Shown here: piece by piece, positions 12,201 to 25,895 of the stretch
Layout: every line of letters begins with the position of its first letter
How positions within the stretch are numbered: position 1 is the first letter of the stretch
Assembly (NCBI GenBank): GCA_003118195.1
Contig: BEXV01000518.1
Coordinates: 136,362 to 200,361, forward strand
Direction of reading: 5' to 3'
DNA: 64,000 nucleotides
Source: Hemicentrotus pulcherrimus
Lineage: Eukaryota > Echinodermata > Echinoidea > Camarodonta > Strongylocentrotidae
Position numbers and translations under genes: made by a program
The notes under the pieces: model-generated
Database searches by the model: none
The model's input: only the letters and a program-made list of their open reading frames with translations
Told to the model about the DNA's origin: nothing

Positions 12201-15200
12201 CTCATCTAAAGTACACAGAACATTGATGAATATTTATCTACAATTCCATCAAGCCACATAACCAAAGAGCACTCTAATGTCTCCTCGTATCATGTGAGTC
12301 ACCATCTTCTTCAACATTACATCACTCGGTCTGGCCCCTCTTCAAGAGAGAAGGGCGGAAATATTGGCCACAGCAGTTTTTTACATCTCAAATCTCAAAG
12401 GTTTTTTAACAATTTACCAGGAGGAGTACACAACCAATACTAAAATGTGACATTTTGATAATGACAAATGAACTTTGCAGCTACTAAAACTAAAATTTAC
12501 ACATACATGCATTCACAAGATCTGTGACTATTAGAAGATCTTGATTCTACTTCCTTGCAGAGGATTTGCTATAACTCTATGACGTAGATCTCTCTGGTTT
12601 TTTTTAATCACTTTGCAATATGATGACAAGTTTCTGCTTCATCGAGTCCTACATATCCCCTTTCCTTGATAGGCTCATTAGCCTAATAAATACTTGCCAG
12701 GTAATAACCTTCATGGTTTATTCAGAAAGCCTGATGGTTTTCATTTAAAGGATATCAAAATTTGGGTCATGGTTATCATTACAAGGTTGAGATGAATTTA
12801 TAACTTCATGATGTAGATAGATTCTGGGTAACTAGGTATCTATATTAATGAATGTTCTGTGTCATTTTATTGTATACTTATCTTCATAGTCTCTGTTTCA
12901 AAGGTTATGAACTGATCATATACATATATATATATATTGGAAATCAACTATATTATATAATTTGAGTACTTGAATTGTCATACTCCCTCATGTTAAGAGT
13001 CTAGAAATATGAAAGTTTTCATCAAATAATATTCTCCATGTATTTCTTGACTTGTCTATGGACTTATTTTCCCATGTCAAGAGCTCAACCAACAAAGCAT
13101 GCACTTGCATAAGAGTGCTCTGTCATGTAACGTTACTATTTTTTAAGCGGTTGAATGTAAATATTTACATATAAATATATTTACAAAATAGTTTAGAGAG
13201 CAGAAAAGGTTGATGTTTATTTGAACATTTTGCAATTTATTTGTTGCTAAGCCACCAAGCTACTGAACCACTGAGCCAATAGCTATATAAAGAAAAATAT
13301 GATTGATAAATGTTGCATTACCTCTTGTCACACACTCAAATAAAAAATGCAAGATCATAATGAGATGCTCTTGTGAACATCGGCAAGACTGAAAGCACTA
13401 AATGTGCTACTGTCTGCGACCTTATATATGCAATGGGTGGGTGATCATGAAGGGTGATCAAGATGATTAGACACGGGGAATGAGCTCATTGTGTTAAAAA
13501 TGATCTTATAAAAGTATATCAGAGACAATTGTGCATTATAGGGACTTTCATAACAAATATTAATAATGTTAAACCATAGTATCTGCACACTTTAACTGTT
13601 TAAAATTTGTTTTAACAAATTAAAAAAAGGTGCATATTTTTGTGAGGCCTCTGACATGAAAATGTTATCATTCTATTTTTATTTGTAATTTCCAAAAAAT
13701 TATTCTGCAAGCTGTAATTTCACGCCCATGGAATTTCACTTTACATGACATGGCAAGGTCTCAGCAGGACTGACAGATGCTACTTGACTTGGAGGCTATT
13801 TGTAAGTGAAAGAGTCCCCTATTTCTTTCACATTTGAAAGAAGTAGTCTACTTTTTCCTTTACTATTTCATGAGGTAAATCCCGTCATTCGAGGTTAAGT
13901 TATAACAATCTCCACTTTTGATAAAAATAAAAATAATATATTCATTTGTAAAGTGCAATAACTATGTGGATATATTCTACTGCGCTGCAAGAGCTAGTAA
14001 ATGCTGTGCTATACATACTACATGAACAAGAGAGATTAAATCTTGATTTAAGGTTTTTACACTTTTGTGCTTCAATGATGGATGAGTTTCAGTTATAGCC
14101 TGGAGGAAAAGAACACACTGGCATAGTAGTTGTGAAAACTGACACGGTGGACTGACCAGGTACTCTGAGCTCCATCTCCCGGTGTTTCCCTTAATTCACG
14201 CTCTTTCTTTAACCCCTTGCATGTTTGGAACCATCTTATTAAATGATAGACCATTAGGAATGATTGATACAGGTACTGACTCGGACACTGTATCTATATT
14301 AGATTGGACAGGTGAAGGAGAAATATACAGTATGGCCAAGGTCACTTGTTTTAAAATTCATTTCGATCAAATCAATACTTTGCCTTATGAGATTTAAAAA
14401 AGGAAAATATCCATCACTCGTGCAGACAACTGCATCATAACTGTAAGATGTGACCAAAAAAAAAGCACAACTTAAATTTAAAAAGTAGACACTTGGGGGG
14501 ATTTTACGTTGGTTGAAAATCTGAGATAATCAGACTGTTCTGCACATTGCTAAATAATTCAAACAGTTATGAGTTAGCTTAGACAGCTCTCTCGGCCAGA
14601 CAGAGGACACCATTCGTATATTTGATGCCCTCTAAAAATAATCAAAATTTGAAACAAAGACCATGACTACCCCAAAAAGGGTAACATGAAACTCTTGGTA
14701 AACCACAAAAAAATGATGTTACCTGTGATATACTATTTTCATGACACATAGTATCACCCAGCCAAGGGTGACCTTTACCAACATAAGACAACCTCAAGAA
14801 AGTCACATCCTGATAGCTTGCAGGGGGGCACATGTGTACCCCCTTTTACGGAGGTTAGTCTGGAAGGGGCATACTTGAACGTCTTGGAAAGAGCTTATTA
14901 CTTTGGTATAGGAGGCAAGCTCATTTCCTTTTATACAAGGAGGTTACTCAAGGAGTGGGAGGGGGGCAAACTTGTTCCTCCTTGGAAGGTGAATATCTAG
15001 GAAAAAGGCACAAACTTCAATCCCTCACATAAAGGTTACTCTGGAAGGGGTAAGGTAGACTGGTACCCCTAACTTGGAAATTAATATGGAAGATGGGAGG
15101 AGGCAGACATGTACCCCTTCCAAGGAAGTAACTCCAGGAGAGGGGGCAGACTTGTACCCCTTACAAGAAAGTTACTATGGAAGAAGGAGGGAAGCTGGTA

Positions 15201-18200
15201 CCTCTTACAAGGAAGCTAGGAAGCTAGTATGGGAGGAGGCAGACCTGTATCCCTTCCAAGGAATACTCTAGGAGAGGGGGCAGACATGCGCCCCTTACAA
15301 GAAAGTTACTAAGGAAGAGAGGAGGGCAAACTTGAACCCCTTGCAAGAAGGTTACTCTGGGAGTGGGTGGGTCCAGGGTAAGGTGAGAAGTGAGATGGCT
15401 TGACAGCCTGGTTTACCTTTCAAATCGACCAGAAACTCCCCTTGGGGCATTACATCACCCCTTCTAATGGGTGGATGATTGAGTATTAAAGGTATGACAC
15501 CAGACTAGGGAAAGGTGACTTAAAAATGGAATGCATTAAATCTTCAAGTTCCAATTTGTATGCATATTTAATATTTTGTGCTGAGACAAAAGGAACCAAA
15601 TTTCTGTATCATTTGATTTGGAAAGGGGAGATCACCCATCAGTCATCCTTTTTTTTTTTTTTTTTTGCTTCTGTAATATTTTGTAGTTTTCTTGAATTAT
15701 TCCAATGAATTGCAAGAAAATGATTTTTGTTTGTTTAAATAATAACAATAAAACACAAAAATAAACACAGAATAAATTTACAGCGTGGGATAATTGTAAG
15801 TTTTAATTTACCCTTTATGAGATGATCAGGTAAAGATGTACTTAAAAACTACTTTACAAAAGCCATACTGCTACTAGAAAAGTCGTCTTCTTTAGGTATT
15901 TGTGAAGTTCTTCCTGAAGATGGGAACAAAAAAACCTCAAGTAAGTTTAATCGCCTCTCAAGCTTGGCAGGGGAGACAGTTGGTGCAGCTCTTCACCAAA
16001 GTTCAAGGCCTGATAAAGTAAGAATGTCTCAAACATCTGATCATCATCGATCACCTCAGCTCCAATTAGTCAAATAATATCTAAGAGGTGTCATTAACCC
16101 AAAGTGTAACTCAGGTGAAAGGAGTTGCAGATCCATTAAAAAGCTGAAGAGAAAAGCAGAGGACATTCTAAGCAGTCAGTTTACCTACAAACTTACAAAT
16201 AATGTTTCATTTCTAATCATTTAAAATCCAGGAAAACTATATATGCCAACAAACAGTATGATTCTTACTTTTATTTTAATCCTAAATTCGTAAGTCAGTA
16301 TTAGATAAATTCTCTCCAGATGAATATTTTCACAATTTTGTTATGAAATCCTTGCAATTTGAATAAATATTAATTCATAAAAGCAGAGCTCGAAGTGCTA
16401 ATAACAGCACAATATGTAAGACAAATGGAAAACCCCCTGTTTCATTAATTTACTGAAAAGCTCACTAATTATACAAGCTTAAATTGTAGGTTAGGCATTT
16501 TTTAATATATTTTGATAATTAAATCAGAGGACAGTGCAAAGTCCACATCCCTGTCCTACTATTGCAGTCTGAACTATATTCTCTTCTTTATTGGTAAAAT
16601 AAACACAGGGAACTCTTGCCTAATTATTTCTGATAAAATAGCACTGGATTTGCAAAATGCTGGGAATAATCAAGAACAGGATGCAGAAGCAACATATGCT
16701 AAACTCATGCCTGTTGGGGCCGCGACCAAATATGGAGAACCTACGTCAGCTAGTGTTTCTGCGATTCCTATCTTTCGGTTTCAATTAGCTCCCTAGATCG
16801 GGAGCTATGGAATAAATAGGCTTGCCACCCATAGTGGGCCCAAGGATAAGGGACTGCATAACATGTCAAAGGTTTCTGAAGATGAAAGAAAAACATTTTC
16901 CTGGGAAGATAAGCTTAAAGATACCACCTGTTGTCAAGCATTATAGCTCATGCTTGAAGAAAAAAAAGGTCTGACAATCTACTTTCCGCTAAACAATGTC
17001 AAAACAACCAAAATTGCAATTTTTCATCGTGGAATTTGATCTCAAACTTGTGGGACAGGAGGTACTATTTTTAACTTTATTTTGCTAAAGTTTTTAACCT
17101 GGTAAACATTTTTATTTAAAGGCCCAAAATTCCATGCACTTGATTAACCAATGTCACAAAAAACTTTTCCAAGCATTGTTTACTGACTTCCTATTTCCTT
17201 AATTCCTTATGGCCATGGCCATTCAAAGAAGAAGAACAAAATATGCTATGCAATTATACAGGTCTAAAGAAGAAAGCCGTTAATTTTGTTCTCCAATCAA
17301 AATCATAACTTATATTAAAAATAATACCTGTGGAGATATATCAGAACAAACCAAGCAACGTACAGTGCTGAAAAAAACACAAATCTTGATGGGTTACAAG
17401 AGTTGCTTCTCTTCATTACAATACTGGTAATCATCCAGCACAAATAACCTTATAATGAGAGGACATCTCACAGGGGCTGACAGGCGAGACAGGCAAACAA
17501 TCCTTGATCATGTCCGGTTTCTTCCTAGTCATTAAAACATGCGGGATTAAAATGTATAAACACGCAGATGCACATTCCCCAACCCCCACTTTTCTTGGCA
17601 TTCTATACCCCAATATACTTCTTTCAGTGATGATCGGAGGTGGAAATTGGAAATTATCGCTGGGATCTATTCTAGTCAAAATGTCAAGGAATTCTTCCTC
17701 TGATTCTACAGATTATCCGCTGAAACATGTGACTACCTCGACGACATATCTGACCACAGGGGGGGCATTGCTAATGAGTTTCACAAGAAATTCATGACAA
17801 ATCAAAAAATGCTATGTACGTAAATGCAATCATGACTACTTTATATTCAATCAGACACGGGATAAGCACTTACTCACTACTACATTAATGTGAAAATCTA
17901 GAGGTGTTGTGGTCGAGTGGATACGTCGCCAGACTGTCGATCACAAGGTCCGCGGTTCGAGTCCCGCCGCCGCACTAATGTCCTTTGGCAAGACATTGAT
18001 CTACATTTGCCACACTCCACCCAGGTGAAGTAAATGGGTACCTGGTAGGAATTTATTCCTTGAAATGCTAGAGCGACGTATGGCAGCCGTGCTAAAGCCA
18101 GGGTAATAATCAGGAGCGCCAGGAGGGTCAAATCTGACTGACATGAGCGCTATACAAGAACCCACTATTATTATTATTTATTAAAACTCTCATGACTCAG

Positions 18201-21200
18201 TGTTTTTGTAAACAAGGGGTACATTTTCATTAATGTATTTCACCAGTGTATTCAAACTATGATTGTTTCATAAGAATAAATGTACTTTGTTGTTGTAAAA
18301 TGAGTTATGGTTCTATAAATAAATACCAGTAATTTCTATTATACTTTAAAGCTATCATGATATAGCTTAGAGGTGAAAAAACTGATATGAATAGTACTTT
18401 GTGTCAAATTTACTATCATTCTTTTTGTAAATACTGCTAGGGACTGGAACAACCTTCCTTCTTCAATAATAATAATAATAATAATAATAATAGCTAGTTC
18501 TTATATAGCGCTTTTCAGGACCGAAGACCCTCTCAAAGCGCTTTACAGATGTATATATAACTGCAACAGCCTATCCCTGGTAACATTTAAAGCTAAACTT
18601 AAACAAAATAGATAAGTCTTTCCACACACAAAGCGCTTTTCTCATCACAAAGTTAGCATGGATGTGTCTGGAGAGGACATTTTGCTGACCAAAACATACA
18701 GATAAAGATTCTCATTGTACATGTATGTGAGCATAGGTCATTAATAGTTGTTTGGCCTTTAGAATAATTTCAGCGATGCAAGTATAAATTACATGCTTTT
18801 GGCCAAACTAACAATCGCATATGTTTTGATATATTCTAAAATTGTATTATAACCTACGGATATCTATTTCAAAATCTATCAAAGCAACCATTAGCCAGAC
18901 CAGACCAGACCTAGAAAAATCTGACAACCACAACCAAAACCTGTATACTGTCAATGTAATGAGATTTGTGAGTAGACTATTTTTGTTCAGTATGAGTAAT
19001 CTGTGACTAAACATGAAATAGATGAATCCAACATAAAAACTAAGCGTAGATCACATTCAACAGCTGCAAAAACAGTGGCGTGATTTCATCATCTCAGTCG
19101 AGGCCATGAATATATTCTTATATGATATAAGCCTGTTGTTATGATCAAAACTTTGCTTGTGTGACTATTTGATTGAATGTGATTGAACTTAATAATTATT
19201 GTACGCTAAATGCTCTAATCCTATTAAACAACTGTTCACCAATTGTTGATCAGTTGTACAGGGGAACAGTATAAGACTCATATTTTTTTATTAAAAAACG
19301 CATCAGACAAGAAGACAGGAAATTCAAATCTTCATGCGTATTATGATGAAAGTAAAACAATTCATTGTTATACCGAGGCCACTTTTGGACCACACAGTGT
19401 TTTTCTTGCTGAAAGAATTAAGACACATGTTGAGTCTTTTTTTAGAAATAATTTGCATAACATTTTTGAAACAAAATGTATGGTGCTGTTAAACACCAAA
19501 AAAAAAAGGGGGGGGGACAGCAAAGGAATACTCACTTAATTTAATCTATATCAAGAGAGAGAGACAGACAGAGTGAGAGAGAGAGAGAGAGAGGGAGAGA
19601 GGGAGAAAGAGAGAGGTAAGAAAAAGAAGAGTACATAAAATTTAAAAAAGAAAACCTTCTGTAAAGAAATAAGATGTTAAATGTAAACCAACCTGGATGA
19701 TTCCTGATGTGATCAAGCCAAGACTCCATACAACGGATGCTGAAGGAAACAAAAAGGAAATAGACTCCATGTTAAACTGTGAATAAGAAACAACATTTAT
19801 CTGTTTCATCTATTAAAAGTTCCTTTCAATTCCCCCCCCNNNNNNNNNNNNNNNNNNNNNNNNNNNNNNNNNNNNNNNNNNNNNNNNCCCCCCCCCCCCC
19901 CCCTAAAAAAGAAGAATACTCCATTTGTATGAAATGTAAGTTTACATTTCACAAAAAACTGTATGCATGAAAACATGTAAGGTGGATAAACATCAAAGTA
20001 CATGAATTTGCTTGTACATGTACAACAATTGAAAAAATAATATTTTTATTAGAAAAATTTGTCCTTGAAGTATGACTTTAGCAGCTGCAACATTTGATAA
20101 TTTTAAGAAGAAGAAAATGAGACACCTCCTTCATCATCCAACAAACTTTTACTGATGTATTAATCACATATCACCACCGGCTACTTTTACATATTTATAT
20201 AATTTGCGTGTATCAGTAGTATTCATGTTCACAAACCACTATCCACATTCACAGCCAAGAACACCACCTATGCACATCTCTATCTTTCATTCTGCATTCC
20301 CACTGCATACGACTACACATATCCCAACAGAATTGAATAACCACCCTGAACAAAACCTATGCATTACAATCCATAGGAATGAATAATGAGATGCCTTGAA
20401 GCCCTTCTTCACCATGCACCCATACCTGTCATCTGTGTTAGATATGAACACATTACTCTTCCACTGCCATGCTCAGTGCGATTTCAAGGAATCTATCCAC
20501 AACACTTGCATCTAATATATGTAACACCATCTGGTCAAAACAGTTCTGATATTCACAAGCATTGGCAGATTCAAGTTCACAAACCTAAACATGTGCCTCC
20601 CGTTAAAAAAATTCAATATATTTACCCATGTAAAAAAAGTGCTCATCTTTGAAAAAAGTTATATTTTAAATATTCCTTTATGTCATTTATTTCGTCTTGT
20701 TTTATCTCTTTCCTTTCTTTTTTTGTAGCTTACTGGTCAATTTCTTGTAATTAAAAAGCACCCCAAAAATCTGATGACCACCTTGAGGTAGCCTTTCAGA
20801 CAATTTTACACATTCTGCCCCTACCCCCTGTACAAACTCCTGAACATGCCCCTGTCAAGAGAGTAATTTCCTATCTGCGAGTATATTTATAGAATAAAGA
20901 TAAAGTTGTTTGTGAGAGATGGAAGAGAGGGAGAGGAGAAGGATGATGATGATAAAATAACTTACTTGAGGAGGCCCAGGAAAAAGGCATGGGTCCTTAG
21001 CTTGCTGTCTCTGAGCCGGATGTCCTTAGAGACGGTGGATGCGAGTTCATGAAGCAACCGAGTTCCTGGACCTGTAAAAGAGACAATAACAAAAAATGGA
21101 AATGAGCACAAGGATTCAATAATCAATATATAAATACAGGTAACACTGAATATCATTGAAAAGTATATACTTTAGTCACAAATACAGAAGAACAAAAGCA

Positions 21201-21940
21201 TGAAATACATAATTTGACAGAATTTTCTCATTCCATTTTATTACAGAAAAATATTTTGGTAGATGGAATTTCACAGGCAGTACACACGGAAGTGTCACAC
21301 TGCACTTGACAGTGAAGTTCTCACAAGGCACACATTACAATAAAATATACCCTTACATGAATTGGTGTAAAATAAAACCTGAAGGTATGGTATGTAATGG
21401 AGAGTTCCCCCTAAGGGATGGCTATAACTGATGTTTCTATTGTAAAACAAGAAAGGTATCATACACAAGAGACTGTGAAAGCAAACATATGGTAAAAGGA
21501 AACGCCATCCTCCAAGCTAGGGCCACAAGCCAAGTACATAGGTTGGTTGCCGAAGACTGTATATAGACTGCGCGTAATGCATTATGCAGCCTCATGAATT
21601 TATTAAACTACGCTTCCATTGCGTCAGCATGAAAAATGAGAGAGAGAGAGAGAGAGAGAGGTAGAGAGAGAGAGGGAGAGAGAGAGAGGGGAGAGTCAAC
21701 AGAGCGTGGATGGGAGAAAAACAGCAGTAAGAGAGGAATTGTGGAGGAGAGAGAAAGAAGGGGAGAGAGAATGAGAGACTGAGAGGGAAATAAAGTATGG
21801 GGAAAGGAGGAAAACTGTAATAATGAGGGGGGGGGGAAGCAAAAAAAGAAAAAGAGCGATACAAGTCATTGTCAAATTCAGAAAAGATATACAGAATAAC
21901 ATTAAGATAGTGGAAAGGGACAATAAAGGAAAATGTATAT

Positions 21941-21991
<51 letters not shown>

Positions 21992-24900
21992 TAAAAGAGA
22001 TAAAGAGAGAGAGAAAGAAAGAGAAACAGAGAAAGGTAAGAAATTTTAAAGAAAAATTACAGTTGTTCAAGTGGTTAAAGAATGGTACATGTATTTCAAC
22101 AAATTGAATGGCAAGGATGAGAAGAGAAAGATAAAGTGATCAAAAAAAAAAATGAAGAAGTAGAAAATGAGATACAAAAATATGATTAAGATGCAACATC
22201 TGTCAGTATGCTATTACTAATTTAATATCAAACAAATGCTTTGTCGTCCAAAGGCAAACCCTACCAACTGGTTCGACCTGCTTAGAACATATGGAATGTA
22301 AGCTTCTTTATGATCAAACTCTATCCATCACCACCGTACTCAACCATCATTTTTCATCTTGCCTTCTTGTTTGCGCGCAATATCAGCGAGTGACATGTGC
22401 TAAATATATATACTTGCTTCTTTCGCTTAAACAGGTCCCCCAAACCACCGCGATTGCCATTTGAAGGATTTTTCAGGGGATTGGGGTCACTGGGCACAAA
22501 GTAATAACAGCAAAGGGTTATATTGCTCAAGTAATATATGATGCACCCTTACCAAAGAAACATGTGTTTATCAACATGCTTGTAGAACGTTCACTACTGT
22601 GCATGGTGATACAGTCTAAATGTCATATGGTGCTAAAAATAACCGTGATTAGAAAGAGCAGGGATGGATGTTGAGATGAATCGCATATGCAGGTGTGATA
22701 TTACAGGTATGGTCATTACAATCTTCACTTATATCCTCTGCATCTTCAATTTGCTTGCAATTACGACATGCTTTCTTATCATAATTAAATGATCGCTTTG
22801 CCATGACGAGCATGTCCTTATTTCCCTTGCTGAATCAGCTTGCAATCAGCTTGATTCTGCCTTTTTATTAAAACTAATTGATAATATTGCTTTGAAATCA
22901 ATGTCCGGGTAATTTACACAGAGGTAGAACTTAAGCAGACATATACACCAACAACAAAAATAATCAATTGATAAAAAACTCCCAATATCTCTTTTGCATT
23001 TTACTCATCAGAAATATATGAAGAGAAGAAAGAGTGTAGTACACACATGGAAAACAAACAATTATGTTTCATTTCATTTTGATGAATAATATATTTGTGA
23101 TAATTTAGTTCTGGATGCGAGTTTCTTATTAAAAAAGGTGGCTTTTTGTCATGGATCGGCCAGTGACATCAGATGCTTTGCTCTTCACCATAGATCACTC
23201 TGACTTTCAAGGACCTTTTCATTAATCTAAGCAAATTAGTTGTAGCGAAATCTAATTTCAATAAGTACCCATACTTCACGCACGAGATCACTGCCATCCA
23301 AACAAGCGGCATATCTGTGTCTTTGGGTTTAGTGTACTTAAGCTGTATTTACTATGGCATCCACTGCATGCACTTGATACTGAATATTTGCGAGGACAGT
23401 TTATAGCAATATTTTGTTAATGTGTTCTTTTAATCACTTTTTAATATATTGCAGTTTTATTGCTGTTTCATCTGATTTCACTTCACCTGTGATTGAGAGG
23501 TATCTCTTTTAAAGCCTGTCTGCACTACTTGAAGCTACTTGCGCCCTCTAGATAGCCAACAATGCCTACGTGGTGACTGTTGATCCCCCATGGTCCCCTT
23601 TTTCTTATTTTAATTGAGAGCTGATTTGATGAGATAACCACTTGTCAGTGACCACACAGAGAGGTTCAATCCATCCTGGCCAAACTAGTGCAGACAGGCT
23701 TTCAGGAAAGCAATTTTGGACAGCAGCAAACCTTGAACGATTTCATCTATGTATCATCCCCAAAGTGCAGAGTAAAAGAGATACACTATGGTTTGACAGA
23801 GAACAATTTACATTGGAGTCTCCTTGAATTCACACCAGCCCTTAAGACAATTAAAAGCGGCAGAGAGATCTGATGGCGCAAGCTATGTCGCCAGACAAAC
23901 ACGCGCGCGTCCAGCTGCAAACACGGTCAAGATGAAATCTAAAACGATTAATCCATACCTCCCTCCAAACTACCCTGTAAAAAATAAAAAACCGTTTGAA
24001 TCTGGGACAGAATTGCGGAGACGCAAGGGTAGAAAGCATCGGGCTTTTTTCCCCCTTTCATCTTGTCACACCAAAAAAGAGTTGATGTCAAGCTAGTGTT
24101 ACAGGTTACGAGACAGGGCGGCGGCGGTCGAATCTAGAGGCTATTTGGACAGGGACGTCGCCATCCTGTCTGTGATGTCCGAGCCAATGGATCAAAATAC
24201 AACCACTTGAGGGAGACGTGGGAACCGGGAAAGCAACAATAAAAGAGTAAGAGAGAGAGAGTGTTGGAGACGGCATTTTCATGAGAGAGAACCTCTTTCT
24301 GTGGCTCTCCAGAGAATGGTTTGGGTTGAGACGTAAGCTCTCAGCGTGGAGCCAGACTGGTTGACCAAAGATACATACATAATGGATGAAGTGAATTACC
24401 TGGCATACGCTACATGCTTTAAAGTCAGGCATTCACAACTACAGAAGAAGAAGAAGAAGAAGAAAAAAAATCTCAAAAACATGAACTCTAGGATATAAGG
24501 TTGCATAGAAGCATGAGGAGAGAAAGAGAATAATTGCAGGGGAATAATGAAAGTCATGTACAATGGTGATCAGAATGTCATATTTCTGTCAATGGAAACT
24601 AGATTGATGGATTCTCTTCTTCATCTTCTTTTCAGTAAACTATTCATTTATCTTAACAGCAGTCCTAGACACGAGACTCCATCCTCAGTCAGTACCATCT
24701 TCTAAGAAATCATCCTTGATTAATTCCTTCAACATTTTACCCTTTGCGTTTTCCGAAGCTACTTCGGGCACTGACCTAGCTGCCTCCATTGTGTTTCACT
24801 GCTTGGCCTCTGCATATCAATCTTTAAGGAGAATTATACCCTTGAATGGTATTTCCATGGGAAGCTTAAACAACAAGATTAGATGCTAAGAGGCACTCCA

Positions 24901-25855
24901 TATCTTTGGAAACAGAAAAACAACTTAGGTAGCTAACTCCTCTCGGCTTTCCAGTCAATACATTTTCAAGGATCTTGAAATAGTAGTGTTTACTTCCTTT
25001 TCTCTTAGTATATTCCAAGATGTTACCACAAACCACTGTTTTGTAGTGACAGTGATTATTAAGTGTTTTTTTTTTAACCAGAGTTTGAAATATATCTCGT
25101 AAATTGTTTAAATGTTCCAATTTGTCCAAAAATACTTTTATTGTGTATTTGATGTTTCAAGGTTGCATGTTGTGTAATACGTCCTTCATTGTATCAGTTA
25201 TGTTGTCCTTATTTTGTGTTTCTCTATATTTCAGCACAATCAAGTTCAAGGTGATATAGAAAGAATTGTCACAAAAGGTTCTCTCCTTTAATCGTTTCTG
25301 TGTGCAGCAATTACTATAAATATATCTCAATTTTTTCATCATTTTATGTAGAACTGACAATTTATGCCTCCAGGTCGATCTTTACAGGGGAATTTACGGG
25401 TAAACACATTTTTGCTCATACTGCTTCAAGAAAAAGAAGAAATGAAAGTGTTATATCAAAGAGAATCAATCAAAAATGTTCCATACATGCAAGCTTTCTT
25501 TTTTTAAATGAAAAAGATGTTTTTTTATAAAACTGGAACTGCATACAAGTGAAGGGCTGTGTTTATATTCATTAACATTATTAAAGCACCGATAAATCAA
25601 CTGGCTGGGCTGGCAATGATTGTTTACAAAATTTGTTTCAGGATTTTGGTATGGAGTAAGGAGTGCTTCATGAATTGTCTTTCTCATTGATTATCACTCA
25701 TTGGAAGACTAGGTTAAGCCTTGAGTTATCTTTGGGCTCGAAGTCAAGCCACTGATGATTGCTACTCCTCTCATTTGCTTTCCTTGTATTTTTAGAAGAA
25801 TTTAGTCATCTCCCTGTCCTTGGTGAGGATAAAGGTGGGTAAAGAAGGTTAAATG

Positions 25856-25895
<40 letters not shown>

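Larger units (their letters stand above)
11757..19692 (-). other. RUSC intron (about 7.9 kb)
   Basis: GT at 19692-19691 (GTTGGT) to AG at 11758-11757. It holds the minisatellite 14820-15375, the SINE 17899-18182, the SINE-tail fragment 18465-18549, a GA tract 19554-19617 and a poly-T run near 15651-15666. The segment 15960-16020 has a short open minus-strand frame but no matching splice phase, and it is not called. Confidence 0.75.

Noticed and set aside
15074..15271. 65-codon plus-strand frame
   Set aside because: It follows the minisatellite unit and repeats with it.
15900..16016. Possible extra RUSC exon containing a LNFGEELHQLSPLPSL-like frame
   Set aside because: The exons at 19693-19739 and 11003-11756 join directly in phase within one RUN helix region, leaving no place for it, and it ends in a stop.
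21592..22070. Two Ser/Leu/Phe-rich minus-strand frames
   Set aside because: They translate two GA microsatellites and the sequence between them, with no splice context matching RUSC.
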